DNA from: Actinobacteria bacterium IMCC26103 | Lineage (GTDB): Bacteria; Actinomycetota; Actinomycetes; Nanopelagicales; Nanopelagicaceae | Direction of reading: 5' to 3' | DNA: 64,000 nt | Assembly (NCBI GenBank): GCA_002284875.1 | Contig: CP015604.1 | Location: 682,001 to 746,000, forward strand | Part shown: in pieces, positions 18,076-26,967 of the stretch | How the letters are laid out: the number at the start of each line of letters is the position of its first letter | Position numbering within the stretch: the stretch's first letter is position 1 | The notes under the pieces: generated by a model | Told to the model about the DNA's origin: nothing | What the model saw: the letters and a program-made list of their open reading frames with translations, nothing else | Databases searched by the model: none | Program-made: the position numbers and the translations under genes

Positions 18076-19299
18076 ATGAAGAAAATTCTCAAATTTACCA
18101 GCGTGCTCATGTTTCGAATCCTGAATGTGCTCAGCAATGCCGTTATTGGAATTATCCTGGCTCGTCAATTAGACCTGGCAGATCGGGGTCATGTAGCGGT
18201 GATTACTTCAATAATCGGAATGGCTGTAGTCGTGATTTCATCTCCAAGAGGGGAGGAAATTTTGCGAAGTAGAGGAGAATTCGGTGATTCCAAAAAAACT
18301 AAAACTATTTCACTCAATATAGTTCATTGTATTTTTGTATTAATTGTGTCCCTGGGATGGATGTACAGAGCTGGAGACGTGAAACTTTCTCCCATCTGCA
18401 TCATATTAATCTGCGCACTCATAGTTGCATCATCCCTAAATTCCTTAGAACAGGCGATCCTTTTTCTTAAGTTCAAATCTCTTGGAAATCAATTGATCAT
18501 GACCTTCCATGCAATGGTTCTTCTTGCTTTTCTTGGAATTCTATTTCTGAATTCAACTCCTGGGATAGAAGCCTGGCTATGGGCATTTCTGATGGCCGAG
18601 ATACTTCTACTTATTGCTCTTCATAAACTGAATACCGACACTCGGATTGTCATAAATTGGCAAATTCGATTTAAGAACTTAAAGATTGTGGATGTAGAGA
18701 AAAGGCCAAAATTCGAAATCGTTTCTGTTTATCAAGGAGCCTTTTTTTTGCAAATCCTGACAATTTTGGTTTCTGTGAGCCTTCCCATTGAGTCAATTGC
18801 TCTTTTCGCAATTGGCATGACCTTGACTTCTTTGATGTCTTTGCCAATCGTCCCTTTTCTCCCAAAAATACTTTCAGAATCCGATGAAGTTACAAAATTA
18901 TTTCGCAGATTATCGGTACGAAGGATTTTCCTGACTTTATTTCTTATAATTATCTATGTCTATGTCTTGATGTATTTGTATCAATTCCTAATCCCAATGT
19001 TTTATGGTCAAAAATATTCGCCATTAGTCAATGCCGTTCCAATGATTGTGATGTCTGGATTAATGCTTGGAGTCCTGAATGTTGTTTCTACAATATTTCG
19101 TGGCAGTAGGAATTTTCTCGCGAGTGTTATCGTCTATTCTCTTGCAATAACTATTTTTGGTTTTGAGTTAGTCATTTTTGGAGACTCTATTGTAGAAATT
19201 CGACAGTTGTTTACATATCTCTTCTTTTCTCTTGCTATCCCTGTTTTTGCAGGAGGAATTCTTCTGTTTTCAACAAAAAAATTCAGTCTTCAATCTTGA
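18076..19299 (+). CDS. Polysaccharide flippase (Wzx-like, MOP superfamily)
   Basis: A 407-residue membrane protein with about twelve hydrophobic segments and a start (VLMFRILNVLSNAVIGIILARQLDLADRG, given here in parts) typical of RfbX/Wzx exporters: a first helix ending in ARxL followed by GxxAV. YGQKYSPLVNAVPMIV near 315 is a common Wzx feature in the second half. It would flip the undecaprenyl-linked repeat unit across the membrane for the Wzy-like polymerase encoded divergently 52 bp upstream. Its 3' end overlaps the convergent GT4 gene by 30 bp. Confidence 0.78.
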   Translation: MKKILKFTSVLMFRILNVLSNAVIGIILARQLDLADRGHVAVITSIIGMAVVVISSPRGEEILRSRGEFGDSKKTKTISLNIVHCIFVLIVSLGWMYRAGDVKLSPICIILICALIVASSLNSLEQAILFLKFKSLGNQLIMTFHAMVLLAFLGILFLNSTPGIEAWLWAFLMAEILLLIALHKLNTDTRIVINWQIRFKNLKIVDVEKRPKFEIVSVYQGAFFLQILTILVSVSLPIESIALFAIGMTLTSLMSLPIVPFLPKILSESDEVTKLFRRLSVRRIFLTLFLIIIYVYVLMYLYQFLIPMFYGQKYSPLVNAVPMIVMSGLMLGVLNVVSTIFRGSRNFLASVIVYSLAITIFGFELVIFGDSIVEIRQLFTYLFFSLAIPVFAGGILLFSTKKFSLQS

Positions 19300-20358
19300 A
19301 GCAAAAATTTCAAGACCAAACTTCTCCTCTGTTTGCACAGCAAGATCTTTCGAAGAGGTAAAGTTCACGACTCTTGAGGCAATTTCCGACCAGTCATTTT
19401 CTTGAAAAGAATTCTTTAGCACAATATTATGATCGCTGCTGATCTCCATAAAACTTGGTAGTAAGTTGTGTAAACACATAACCCCCAATGCATTTGCTTC
19501 TAAAATAGGTAGCCCGTAGCCCTCATAATTGCTAGTGGCAATACAAAAGAGTGCATTTTTATATAAATCCTTTAGGTTTGCGCTAGAAACGTGCTGAACA
19601 AATTTAATAAAATTTACGTCGTTCGAATGCAAACGAGATAGTTCATTTTCGACTAAATCATCCCCAACAACTATAAGCTCTAGGTCTTCTAGCTGGGGGA
19701 ACATACGAAGTTGATTTACTACATTTATTGCAAATGGTCTGTCCTTCCTCCATGAATTTGGACTTACCAGAACTCCATACTTCCTTGGAGTTACAATCTT
19801 TTCGATGGAATTAGGTTCAGTAAGGGGCCATGGAGCCCAAGTTAAATTCAAAATACTAATCTCTTGTGTAAATTGCAGTTCTATGAGTAGATCTCGTGTA
19901 AAATTCGATACAGCAAGTAATTTCCCAGATCGCCTTAATCCTCTGTTTATCGCTAATTGATACATTCTACCCAAGACGCCAATTCTAATTTCTGGAATCA
20001 AGGACTTTGCGGCAAGGTAGGCAAACTGGTCGTGGACCAATGTAATTGCTTTATTGGGTGGAAAAAAATATAAATGAATTGCATCACTGTGATCCACAAT
20101 CATAATTCGATTAATTGAGAATCGGGCCCGTACATTTAGTAATTGAAAAGGGAAGATGATGTGAAGCTCTAGGTAGCGAACATATTTCCTAAATCTAATT
20201 CCAGGAAATTTCGCACTTATTCTCGACTTAGGCCTAAGAATAATGATTTCCCCTGGAAATTGTTTCATGCATTGCTCTATCAATTGGGAGGTTTTAACCA
20301 TGCTATAACCCGAGCCAGGGTGGGACAGAATCAAGAGATTGATTTTCCTACGTCTCAT
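19270..20358 (-). CDS. GT4 family glycosyltransferase
   Basis: A 362-residue glycosyltransferase with the GT4 donor domain: GVLVSPNSWRKDRPF near 190, ELIVVGDDLVENEL, FVQHVSSANLKDLYKNALFCIATSNYEGYGLPILEANALG with the E-x7-E pair, and a preceding AVSNFTRDLLIEL acceptor-domain motif. The N-terminus (INLLILSHPGSGYSMVKTS) is the usual glycine-containing nucleotide-sugar side loop. AT-rich like its neighbours. It is the last glycosyltransferase of the cluster before the acyltransferase. Confidence 0.85.
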   Translation of the reverse strand: MRRRKINLLILSHPGSGYSMVKTSQLIEQCMKQFPGEIIILRPKSRISAKFPGIRFRKYVRYLELHIIFPFQLLNVRARFSINRIMIVDHSDAIHLYFFPPNKAITLVHDQFAYLAAKSLIPEIRIGVLGRMYQLAINRGLRRSGKLLAVSNFTRDLLIELQFTQEISILNLTWAPWPLTEPNSIEKIVTPRKYGVLVSPNSWRKDRPFAINVVNQLRMFPQLEDLELIVVGDDLVENELSRLHSNDVNFIKFVQHVSSANLKDLYKNALFCIATSNYEGYGLPILEANALGVMCLHNLLPSFMEISSDHNIVLKNSFQENDWSEIASRVVNFTSSKDLAVQTEEKFGLEIFASRLKTEFFC

Positions 20359-20479
20359 GCTGCCAAGGATAGACTGATTTCAGGGCAGATTAGAAGTCTT
20401 ATGATTTATAAACATCCGGAAATCATGTGAGTAGTATATTGGTCATGTTACCTTTTGGAAAAGCTGAGGTAGAAATCTA

Positions 20480-21529
20480 TTGATTAAATCTCTTGATGGG
20501 TTGAGAGCACTTGCCATTGGTTTTGTGGTTCTGTCTCATGCAGGCTTTCACATTGAAGGTAAGATTGGAGTGGAAGTATTCTTTGTTATTAGTGGATTTT
20601 TGATCACAAAAAACCTTCTCGAGGAATGCAAAGCGCTTGGCACCATCAGTTTTCGTAATTTCTACATCCGTAGATTCGCACGACTCTTTCCAGCTCTTGT
20701 CTTGGTCGCTATTACAACCATGGTTTTTTTAATTATAGCTAGAGAGTTTGAATCTATTTATATTGCAAGCCTCGTGTACATGTTGACATTCACTACTGAT
20801 TTGTGGATCTGGCTTGGCTCAGAAGTGATTACACATTTTTTTGATTTCTCATGGTCGTTGGGAGTTGAAGAGCAGTTCTATTTAGTCTGGCCAGTTATTT
20901 TGGCTTTCGTCCTTCGATTGAAGAGGATGCAGAGACCATTGTTGCTATTATTCTTTTTTGGATCAATCCTTTTTAGTTTTTTGTGGAGGTTGGGTCATAG
21001 CGGCTCTAACCATTCTGTGGATGCTCTGTTTTTTGGTCCATTAGCGCATCTAGGAGCGCTGGCGGGTGGATGCTTGATTGCTTTTCCAGCTACCTCGCGG
21101 TTCTTTCTCCTCTGCAAAGAGCGGTTTCCGACAGCAACGACTTTAACCGGATGGTCTTGCTTAATTAGTCTTTTTTATGTTTCACACTATCCAAGTCCAG
21201 TTCCATTTAAACTGGATATAAGCGCATTACTTTTTGCTTCCGGAGCATCAATAATTTTGGTCGGTTATTTAGTAAATAATGAAACTGACTTACTAGCAAG
21301 AGTTTTTGGTTCCAAGGTTCCAATTTTTGTCGGACGTTTAAGTTATACACTTTATTTATTCAACATTGTTTTTTTTGAAATAATACAATTCATCCTGAAA
21401 AAAAATCTTTCGGAATTTAACCTGGCAGAACTTGCAATTATGCTTTTTCTGCTTGTAATTTTTTGTTATGTCGTTTATAGGTTCTATGAGATGCCTCTAA
21501 GAAAATTGATAAACAGACTTCAAAATTAA
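20480..21529 (+). CDS. Membrane O-acyltransferase, acyltransferase 3 (OafA-like)
   Basis: A 349-residue integral membrane acyltransferase. It begins at a TTG with GAGGT about 11 nt upstream and shows the family landmarks: SLDGLRALAIGFVVLSHAG (catalytic-type His near 20), GVEVFFVISGFLITKNL, FYIRRFARLFPAL (the R-x10-H/R-x3-R region) and SWSLGVEEQFYLVWPV near 130, with about ten membrane segments. It ends after the membrane part, without the SGNH domain of the long OafA proteins. It would acylate a surface glycan using a cytoplasmic acyl donor. It closes the AT-rich polysaccharide region. Confidence 0.88.
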   Translation: MIKSLDGLRALAIGFVVLSHAGFHIEGKIGVEVFFVISGFLITKNLLEECKALGTISFRNFYIRRFARLFPALVLVAITTMVFLIIAREFESIYIASLVYMLTFTTDLWIWLGSEVITHFFDFSWSLGVEEQFYLVWPVILAFVLRLKRMQRPLLLLFFFGSILFSFLWRLGHSGSNHSVDALFFGPLAHLGALAGGCLIAFPATSRFFLLCKERFPTATTLTGWSCLISLFYVSHYPSPVPFKLDISALLFASGASIILVGYLVNNETDLLARVFGSKVPIFVGRLSYTLYLFNIVFFEIIQFILKKNLSEFNLAELAIMLFLLVIFCYVVYRFYEMPLRKLINRLQN

Positions 21530-21811
21530 ATTGCTATTCGGCCCTAACTAGAAATTTGAATATTATCGATGGAAAAGAATAGGAAATTATAGAAGCTTGG
21601 GGCGATGCAGTAACTTCATTAAATGTCAATCCAAGTAGGTTGTGAGGGACTCGAACTACATATCCTTCATAGGCCACATATGGATTCAATTGATCTTGAT
21701 CCACAACCCATATTAGGGATGGGGTCTGACAATTACTAGATTTTTAACAGAATTAGGATGGATTTGGGCGAGTCGTGGGAATTTGCAGGTAAGTCTCGGT
21801 ATTTTTCTCCG
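21530..21811. other. AT-rich intergenic stretch with tRNA remnant
   Basis: A 282-bp gap between the acyltransferase and the metallopeptidase gene. Apart from the tRNA-Lys 3'-end copy at 21633-21656, I see no gene, terminator or clear promoter. The reading frame of the next gene is open upstream to about 21758, but the signal peptide begins at 21812, so this part is taken as leader. Confidence 0.5.
21633..21656 (-). repeat. Copy of tRNA-Lys 3' end, putative attachment-site remnant
   Basis: The 19-bp string GGTTGTGAGGGACTCGAAC at 21638-21656 is identical to 23120-23138, the T-arm and acceptor 3' side of the tRNA-Lys gene; extending five bases outward gives 24 bp with one mismatch (21633-21656 against 23115-23138). 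The two copies are direct repeats about 1.48 kb apart. The rest of the tRNA is absent here, so this is not a gene. A duplicated tRNA 3' end is the usual mark of tRNA-targeted integration, with the intact gene at the other end. No integrase lies between them. Confidence 0.7.
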
Positions 21812-22990
21812 ATGCGCAAGACAGCTGTCACCTTCGCAACATTGCTATTTCTTTTAATTGAAATTCCACTGACACCTGCCCAAGCGGCCGTTAAGGCTGG
21901 TGCGGCGTGTAGTAAAGCAGGATTGAAATCTGTTGTATCGGGCATAACTTATACATGTATTAAGTCTGGCAAAAAGTTTGTCTGGGACAAAGGAGTAGCC
22001 GTTACAAAGTCAACCGCCGTGGCTACCCCAGCAGCCACCCCTTCTGCTGCACCGGTGGTAACTCCTACACCTACACCTGCGCCAACTCCTGAAATTGTCT
22101 ATGCAACGCTCTGGGAAAAATATGGCTGGAACAAGCCAAGTAGCGCCTCTGCAGTTGCCGCAACTGCCACCAAAGAATTTACGTCCTATGTTGCGACGGT
22201 AAGAGATCCAAATCCAAATATTGAATTTAAATATGAGGGTGGCGAGAATCCAATTGTGAAGAAATGGATAACGGATTCAGTCAATCTTGAGGCCAAAACT
22301 TTTGAATATCCAAAATTCGCAAAAACATATTATCCAGTCATTGGGCAAACTAAAAGTTGGTACGAGCAAACCTTAAAAAGCATTGGGCAAACACCGCAAA
22401 TAGTAAGTTCAGTTGCAAGCCGTTTCGATTCTTCAGGAGCTTATGGCGGAACAGAATTCATAACTTTTAATACGAAAAGATTAGAGCCAATGTTGGACTT
22501 ACCTAATGGGGTAGGCAAGCCTGGATTAGCCCAAACTGGTGGACACGAGTTCTTTCACACGATTCAAGAGTCTTTGGCAAAAAAGGGCCCGTCAGGTGGA
22601 TTGTTCGCTCCAAACTGGATCTGGGAAGGATCTGCGATGTTTGTCGGACTGCAGACTTCAAGTTATTTGGGATTCGATAATTACGCTACTACTGGACGTC
22701 AAACAAGTATTGATAGATATACCACTGATGGGCCAGAAACAAAGCTAAAACCTTTGATAGATATTTACCCCACCGACAATCCTAAAATTGATGCCTATGC
22801 AATTGGTGAGATTGCCGCTGAATTTATAGTAGCGAATGTAGGAATGAGTAAGTTGATTGGGATTTATGCCAATCTTGGCAAAGGAAATAATTTTGAAACT
22901 GCATTCAAGTTGTCTACCGGTGTACCACTAGCCGATTTCTACTCTATGTTTGAAGAGGTAAGAGTAATCTTGGGGGTACCTCGTGGCTAA
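21812..22990 (+). CDS. Secreted HExxH metallopeptidase-like protein
   Basis: About 392 residues. The start at 21812 is chosen because it gives a clean signal peptide (MRKTAVTFATLLFLLIEIPL then AQA). A short Cys-containing domain follows (AACSKAGLKSVVSGITYTC, then GKKFVWD), a repeat-like module often seen in secreted actinobacterial proteins, then a Thr/Pro-rich linker (near 75-90). The catalytic part has H245-E-F-F-H249 and a Glu at 272 in WEGSAMF, the H-E-x-x-H plus downstream E arrangement of gluzincin zinc peptidases. Substrate unknown. It lies between the tRNA-Lys remnant and the intact tRNA-Lys. A related C-terminus continues in frame right after its stop codon. Confidence 0.75.
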   Translation: MRKTAVTFATLLFLLIEIPLTPAQAAVKAGAACSKAGLKSVVSGITYTCIKSGKKFVWDKGVAVTKSTAVATPAATPSAAPVVTPTPTPAPTPEIVYATLWEKYGWNKPSSASAVAATATKEFTSYVATVRDPNPNIEFKYEGGENPIVKKWITDSVNLEAKTFEYPKFAKTYYPVIGQTKSWYEQTLKSIGQTPQIVSSVASRFDSSGAYGGTEFITFNTKRLEPMLDLPNGVGKPGLAQTGGHEFFHTIQESLAKKGPSGGLFAPNWIWEGSAMFVGLQTSSYLGFDNYATTGRQTSIDRYTTDGPETKLKPLIDIYPTDNPKIDAYAIGEIAAEFIVANVGMSKLIGIYANLGKGNNFETAFKLSTGVPLADFYSMFEEVRVILGVPRG

Positions 22991-22996
22991 ATCTTT

Positions 22997-23095
22997 TTTC
23001 AGGATTCGTTTAAGGCTGCAACTGGTGTTGAAAATGCAGACTTCTACTCGATGTTCGAAGAAATTCGTTCTTCGATGGATGTTCCCCGAACCTAA
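22997..23095 (+). pseudogene. Leftover C-terminus of a metallopeptidase-gene paralogue
   Basis: Immediately after the stop of the metallopeptidase gene, and in the same frame, 32 codons read FQDSFKAATGVENADFYSMF then EEIRSSMDVPRT and stop at 23095. They align with the last 30 residues of the gene itself (FETAFKLSTGVPLADFYSMF then EEVRVILGVPRG) at roughly 60 percent identity. There is no start codon or body, so this is a fragment. It suggests that one copy of the gene recombined into or next to a related copy that originally ended beside tRNA-Lys. Read-through of the TAA would add it to the protein, but nothing suggests that happens. Confidence 0.65.
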
Positions 23096-23117
23096 TTAAA
23101 GGTTCGATCTTCAAAAG

Positions 23118-23190
23118 TGGGTTGTGAGGGACTCGAACCCCCGACCCGGTGATTAAGAGTCACCTGCTCTACCAACTGAGCTAACAACCC
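23118..23190 (-). tRNA. tRNA-Lys (CTT)
   Basis: A complete cloverleaf on the minus strand: acceptor stem GGGTTGT/ACAACCC, D-arm GCTCAGTTGGTAGAGC, anticodon stem GGTGA/TCACC with loop CTCTTAA (anticodon CTT), T-arm with GGTTCGAGTCCC, discriminator A; CCA not encoded. Its 3' end is duplicated at 21633-21656. Confidence 0.95.
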
Positions 23191-23279
23191 ATTCAAACGC
23201 TTGAATGTTTGAATGCAGAGCAGACCCTATCAGGGCTGCGCGCCTTGTCTAACACGCTCGCTGCCGCGAGGATGGTGAC

Positions 23280-24298
<1,019 letters not shown>

Positions 24299-25567
24299 CT
24301 AGTACCGGTTGGAGTTTCCGGTGATGTCATAGGCCGATTCGGCATGGAATGTTGTATCTAGACCGTTTAGTTCGTCATCGCGGAATACCCGGAAGCCGAT
24401 GGTTTTGCTGATAATTGTGGCAATCAACCAGGTGGCGCAGAATGAGAAGGTAGCAACTGCAATTATGGCAATAACTTGTGACTGTAAAAGGTCGGTGCCG
24501 CCATTAAAGAACAGCCCATCCTTTCCTGATGCATTTGCAGTGACAGTTGCGGCAAAGCCAATGAATAGCATTCCAAGCAAACCACCAACGCCGTGAACAC
24601 CAACAACGTCCAGTGAATCGTCATAGCCATATTTATATTTACGAGTTACCGCCCAGGCAGATGCAACACCAGCAAGCAGGCCAAGAACCAGTGCGCCGAC
24701 TGGATTAACAAAACCACAAGCGGGTGTAATGGCAACGGCGCCTGCAATGGCACCTGATGCAACGCCAAGAGTTGTGGCTTTGCCATCGCGCTTTTTCTCA
24801 TAGGCAATCCAAGTCATAGCAGCTGCTGCAGTTGCGATTTGGGTATTGATCATCGCTGTCGCAGCAAGAGATCCTGCAGATAAAGCAGAGCCTGAGTTAA
24901 AGCCAAACCAACCAAACCAGAGCATTCCGGCGCCAAGCAGTACCAGCGGCATGTTGTGTGGGCGCATTGGATCTCGTCTGAAACCATCGCGCTTGCCAAG
25001 TACAAGTGCGAGCGCGAGAGCTGCAGCGCCAGAGTTGATTTCAACAACGGTTCCGCCTGCGAAATCTAGTGCGCCGAGTTTGTCAACGATCCAACCACCG
25101 GTGCCGCCTTGTGCGGCAAAGGCCCAATGCGCAACAGGCAGATAAACCAAGGTAATCCAGACTGCAACGAAGATAACCCAAGAACCATATTTAGCGCGAT
25201 CTGCAATCGCGCCAGATAGAAGTGCCACGGTGATGATTGCAAAAGTTAATTGGAACATTGCAAAGGCCAGCACTGGTATTTGATGTCCTTCGGGGCCAGT
25301 TACTTGATCCAAAGTATTGGAAAGCCCTAAGTGATCGAGCCCGCCGATTAACCCGCCATGTGATTTACCGAAGGCTAATGAATATCCATATAGCACCCAG
25401 ATAATTGTGGTCACACCGATTGCGGCAAATGACATCATCATCATATTTAGCGCACTTTTAACGCGAACCATTCCGCCATAAAAGACAGCCAAGCCTGGAG
25501 TCATAAAGAGAACCAGGGCCGCACTTGCTAGAACCCATGCGGTGTCGCCGGTATTTATATCAATCAC
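24299..25567 (-). CDS. amt: Ammonium transporter, Amt family
   Basis: A 422-residue, 11-segment Amt/Mep/Rh channel. Conserved blocks include TPGLAVFYGGMVR (about 23-35), DFAGGTVVEINSG (168-180), FGWFGFNSGSALS and DDSLDVVGVHGVGGLLG. The Asp of DFAGG is present and the second twin-His (VHGVGG) is present, but the first twin-His (H168 in E. coli AmtB, expected in TVVHIN) is Glu176 here. Such a replacement is known in fungal Mep proteins. The start is a GTG with GGAG about 9 nt upstream. It forms an operon with glnK, as usual for nitrogen-regulated ammonium uptake. Confidence 0.95.
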   Translation of the reverse strand: MIDINTGDTAWVLASAALVLFMTPGLAVFYGGMVRVKSALNMMMMSFAAIGVTTIIWVLYGYSLAFGKSHGGLIGGLDHLGLSNTLDQVTGPEGHQIPVLAFAMFQLTFAIITVALLSGAIADRAKYGSWVIFVAVWITLVYLPVAHWAFAAQGGTGGWIVDKLGALDFAGGTVVEINSGAAALALALVLGKRDGFRRDPMRPHNMPLVLLGAGMLWFGWFGFNSGSALSAGSLAATAMINTQIATAAAAMTWIAYEKKRDGKATTLGVASGAIAGAVAITPACGFVNPVGALVLGLLAGVASAWAVTRKYKYGYDDSLDVVGVHGVGGLLGMLFIGFAATVTANASGKDGLFFNGGTDLLQSQVIAIIAVATFSFCATWLIATIISKTIGFRVFRDDELNGLDTTFHAESAYDITGNSNRY

Positions 25568-25631
25568 AAATCACTCCGAATCTGCGTGGCTCGAGAGTGG
25601 CTACGCAATGGAGCAATGTTAAAGGGCTTAG

Positions 25632-26117
25632 TTAGTGGCTTTCGTTATATCGCTTGTAAGACGCGAGAATTTCTTCTTCCGCGGCGTCATGTCCGACCCA
25701 ATCTCCGCCATGAACTTCCTTGCCGGGCTCAAGGGTTTTATAGACCTCGAAGAAGTGCTTAATTTCATCGAGTTCATAAACAGGGACATCATCTAGATCA
25801 TTGAGGTTTGATTTGCGGATATCACCGGCTGCAACGCACAGCAGCTTGTCATCGCCGCCCTTTTCATCGGTCATGCGGAACATTCCGATAACGCGGCAAG
25901 AGACCACACATCCCGGAAAAGTTGGCTCATCTAACATAATCAAGGCATCCAGCGGATCGCCATCGTTAGATAAAGTATTTTTCACAAAGCCATAATCGTG
26001 TGGGAAACGAGTTGCAGTAAAGAGCATGCGATCTAGGCGAACTTCACCAGTTGTGTGGTTGATCTCGTATTTATTGCGTGAGCCAGCTGGAATTTCGACT
26101 ACTACGTCAAAGATCAT
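25632..26117 (-). CDS. ppa: Inorganic pyrophosphatase (family I)
   Basis: A 161-residue soluble pyrophosphatase that hydrolyses PPi to two phosphates. The family I residues are visible: EIPAGSRNKYE at 8-18, YGFVKNTLSNDGDPLDALIM (the D-x-D-P-x-D metal site) and GGDDKLLCVAAGD, followed by the K-x-x-x-Y-like HFFEVYKTLEPGK. Length is typical of the compact actinobacterial hexameric form. It sits alone between amt and tRNA-His. Confidence 0.95.
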   Translation of the reverse strand: MIFDVVVEIPAGSRNKYEINHTTGEVRLDRMLFTATRFPHDYGFVKNTLSNDGDPLDALIMLDEPTFPGCVVSCRVIGMFRMTDEKGGDDKLLCVAAGDIRKSNLNDLDDVPVYELDEIKHFFEVYKTLEPGKEVHGGDWVGHDAAEEEILASYKRYNESH

Positions 26118-26160
26118 TTTTACCGCTCTCGTTTGTAATTAATAAACTGCAAAAACTTGG

Positions 26161-26234
26161 GGTGAACGACGGGGCTCGAACCCGCGACATCCCGGACCAC
26201 AACCGGGTGCTCTACCAGCTGAGCTACGTCCACC
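26161..26234 (-). tRNA. tRNA-His (GTG)
   Basis: Minus strand; acceptor GTGGACG/CGTTCAC with the extra G at position -1 (26234) opposite discriminator C, the His identity pair. Anticodon stem CCCGG/CCGGG with loop TTGTGGT (anticodon GTG); T-arm GGGTTCGAGCCCC; CCA not encoded. Confidence 0.95.
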
Positions 26235-26273
26235 ATGTGCTGATTAAGTGCTTATCTTACCTGTTAACTGGAC

Positions 26274-26840
26274 TTACTCGTTCCCTGCAACGGTCGGGAT
26301 AAATAGAGAAGCGCGGTAATAAGCCAGTTCAGCGATCGAATCTTGGATATCTCCCAGCGCGCGGTGGTTGCCGGTCTTGGCCGGGGATGCGAAATAGAGT
26401 TTGGGATACCAGCGGCGGGCTAACTCTTTAATGGATGAGACATCAACGGTGCGATAGTGCAGGTACTCGCTAAGGCGCGGCATATCGCGGGCGATGAAAT
26501 TACGATCGACGCTAACTGAATTTCCTGCCAGCGGTGATTTGCCGGCGACGGTGCCAGTTGATTCAAGGTATGCCAAGATCGCATCTTCTGCTTGGCTGGC
26601 AGTTGTCCCATTTGGAATTTCAGTGATCAACCCTGATGTGGTGTGCATTTGGGTGACGTATTCGTTCATGCCAGATAACTTTTCGGCACTGGCCTTAATT
26701 ACCAAATCAACGCCGTCGCCAATAACGTTTAGGTCAGAGTCTGTGACCAAGACGGCAATTTCGACCAGGACATCATTGTTGAGGTCCAGGCCAGTCATTT
26801 CGCAGTCGATCCAGATCAGGTGGGGCAGAGGTGTAGTCAT
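26274..26840 (-). CDS. orn: Oligoribonuclease (3'-5' exoribonuclease, DEDDh)
   Basis: A 188-residue DEDDh exonuclease that degrades 2-5 nt RNA leftovers to mononucleotides and also pGpG. Motifs: WIDCEMTGLDLNND (Exo I, D12 and E14), GNSVSVDRNFIARDMP (Exo II), and HRALGDIQDSIAELAYYR (Exo III with His and Asp). Full length for the family. It lies between tRNA-His and tRNA-Arg; the start ATG overlaps nothing and no ribosome binding site is strong. Confidence 0.95.
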   Translation of the reverse strand: MTTPLPHLIWIDCEMTGLDLNNDVLVEIAVLVTDSDLNVIGDGVDLVIKASAEKLSGMNEYVTQMHTTSGLITEIPNGTTASQAEDAILAYLESTGTVAGKSPLAGNSVSVDRNFIARDMPRLSEYLHYRTVDVSSIKELARRWYPKLYFASPAKTGNHRALGDIQDSIAELAYYRASLFIPTVAGNE

Positions 26841-26841
26841 G

Positions 26842-26915
26842 TGCGCCTGGCAGGAATCGAACCTGCGACAACTCGCTTAGAAGGCGAGTGCTCTATCCGA
26901 CTGAGCTACAGGCGC
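26842..26915 (-). tRNA. tRNA-Arg (TCT)
   Basis: Minus strand; acceptor GCGCCTG/CAGGCGC, D-arm GCTCAGTCGGATAGAGC, anticodon stem CTCGC/GCGAG with loop CTTCTAA (anticodon TCT), T-arm AGGTTCGATTCCT, discriminator A, no encoded CCA. Its 3' end is 2 bp from the orn start. Confidence 0.95.
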
Positions 26916-26967
26916 CTGCAGAGGTCGATAGTTAATTGTACCGACACGAGCCACTAAGGTTTTGCCC

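Noticed and set aside
26078-26302. Plus-strand frame across tRNA-His
   Set aside because: It contains the antisense of a tRNA (the NDGARTRDIPDHN-type artefact often seen over tRNAs).
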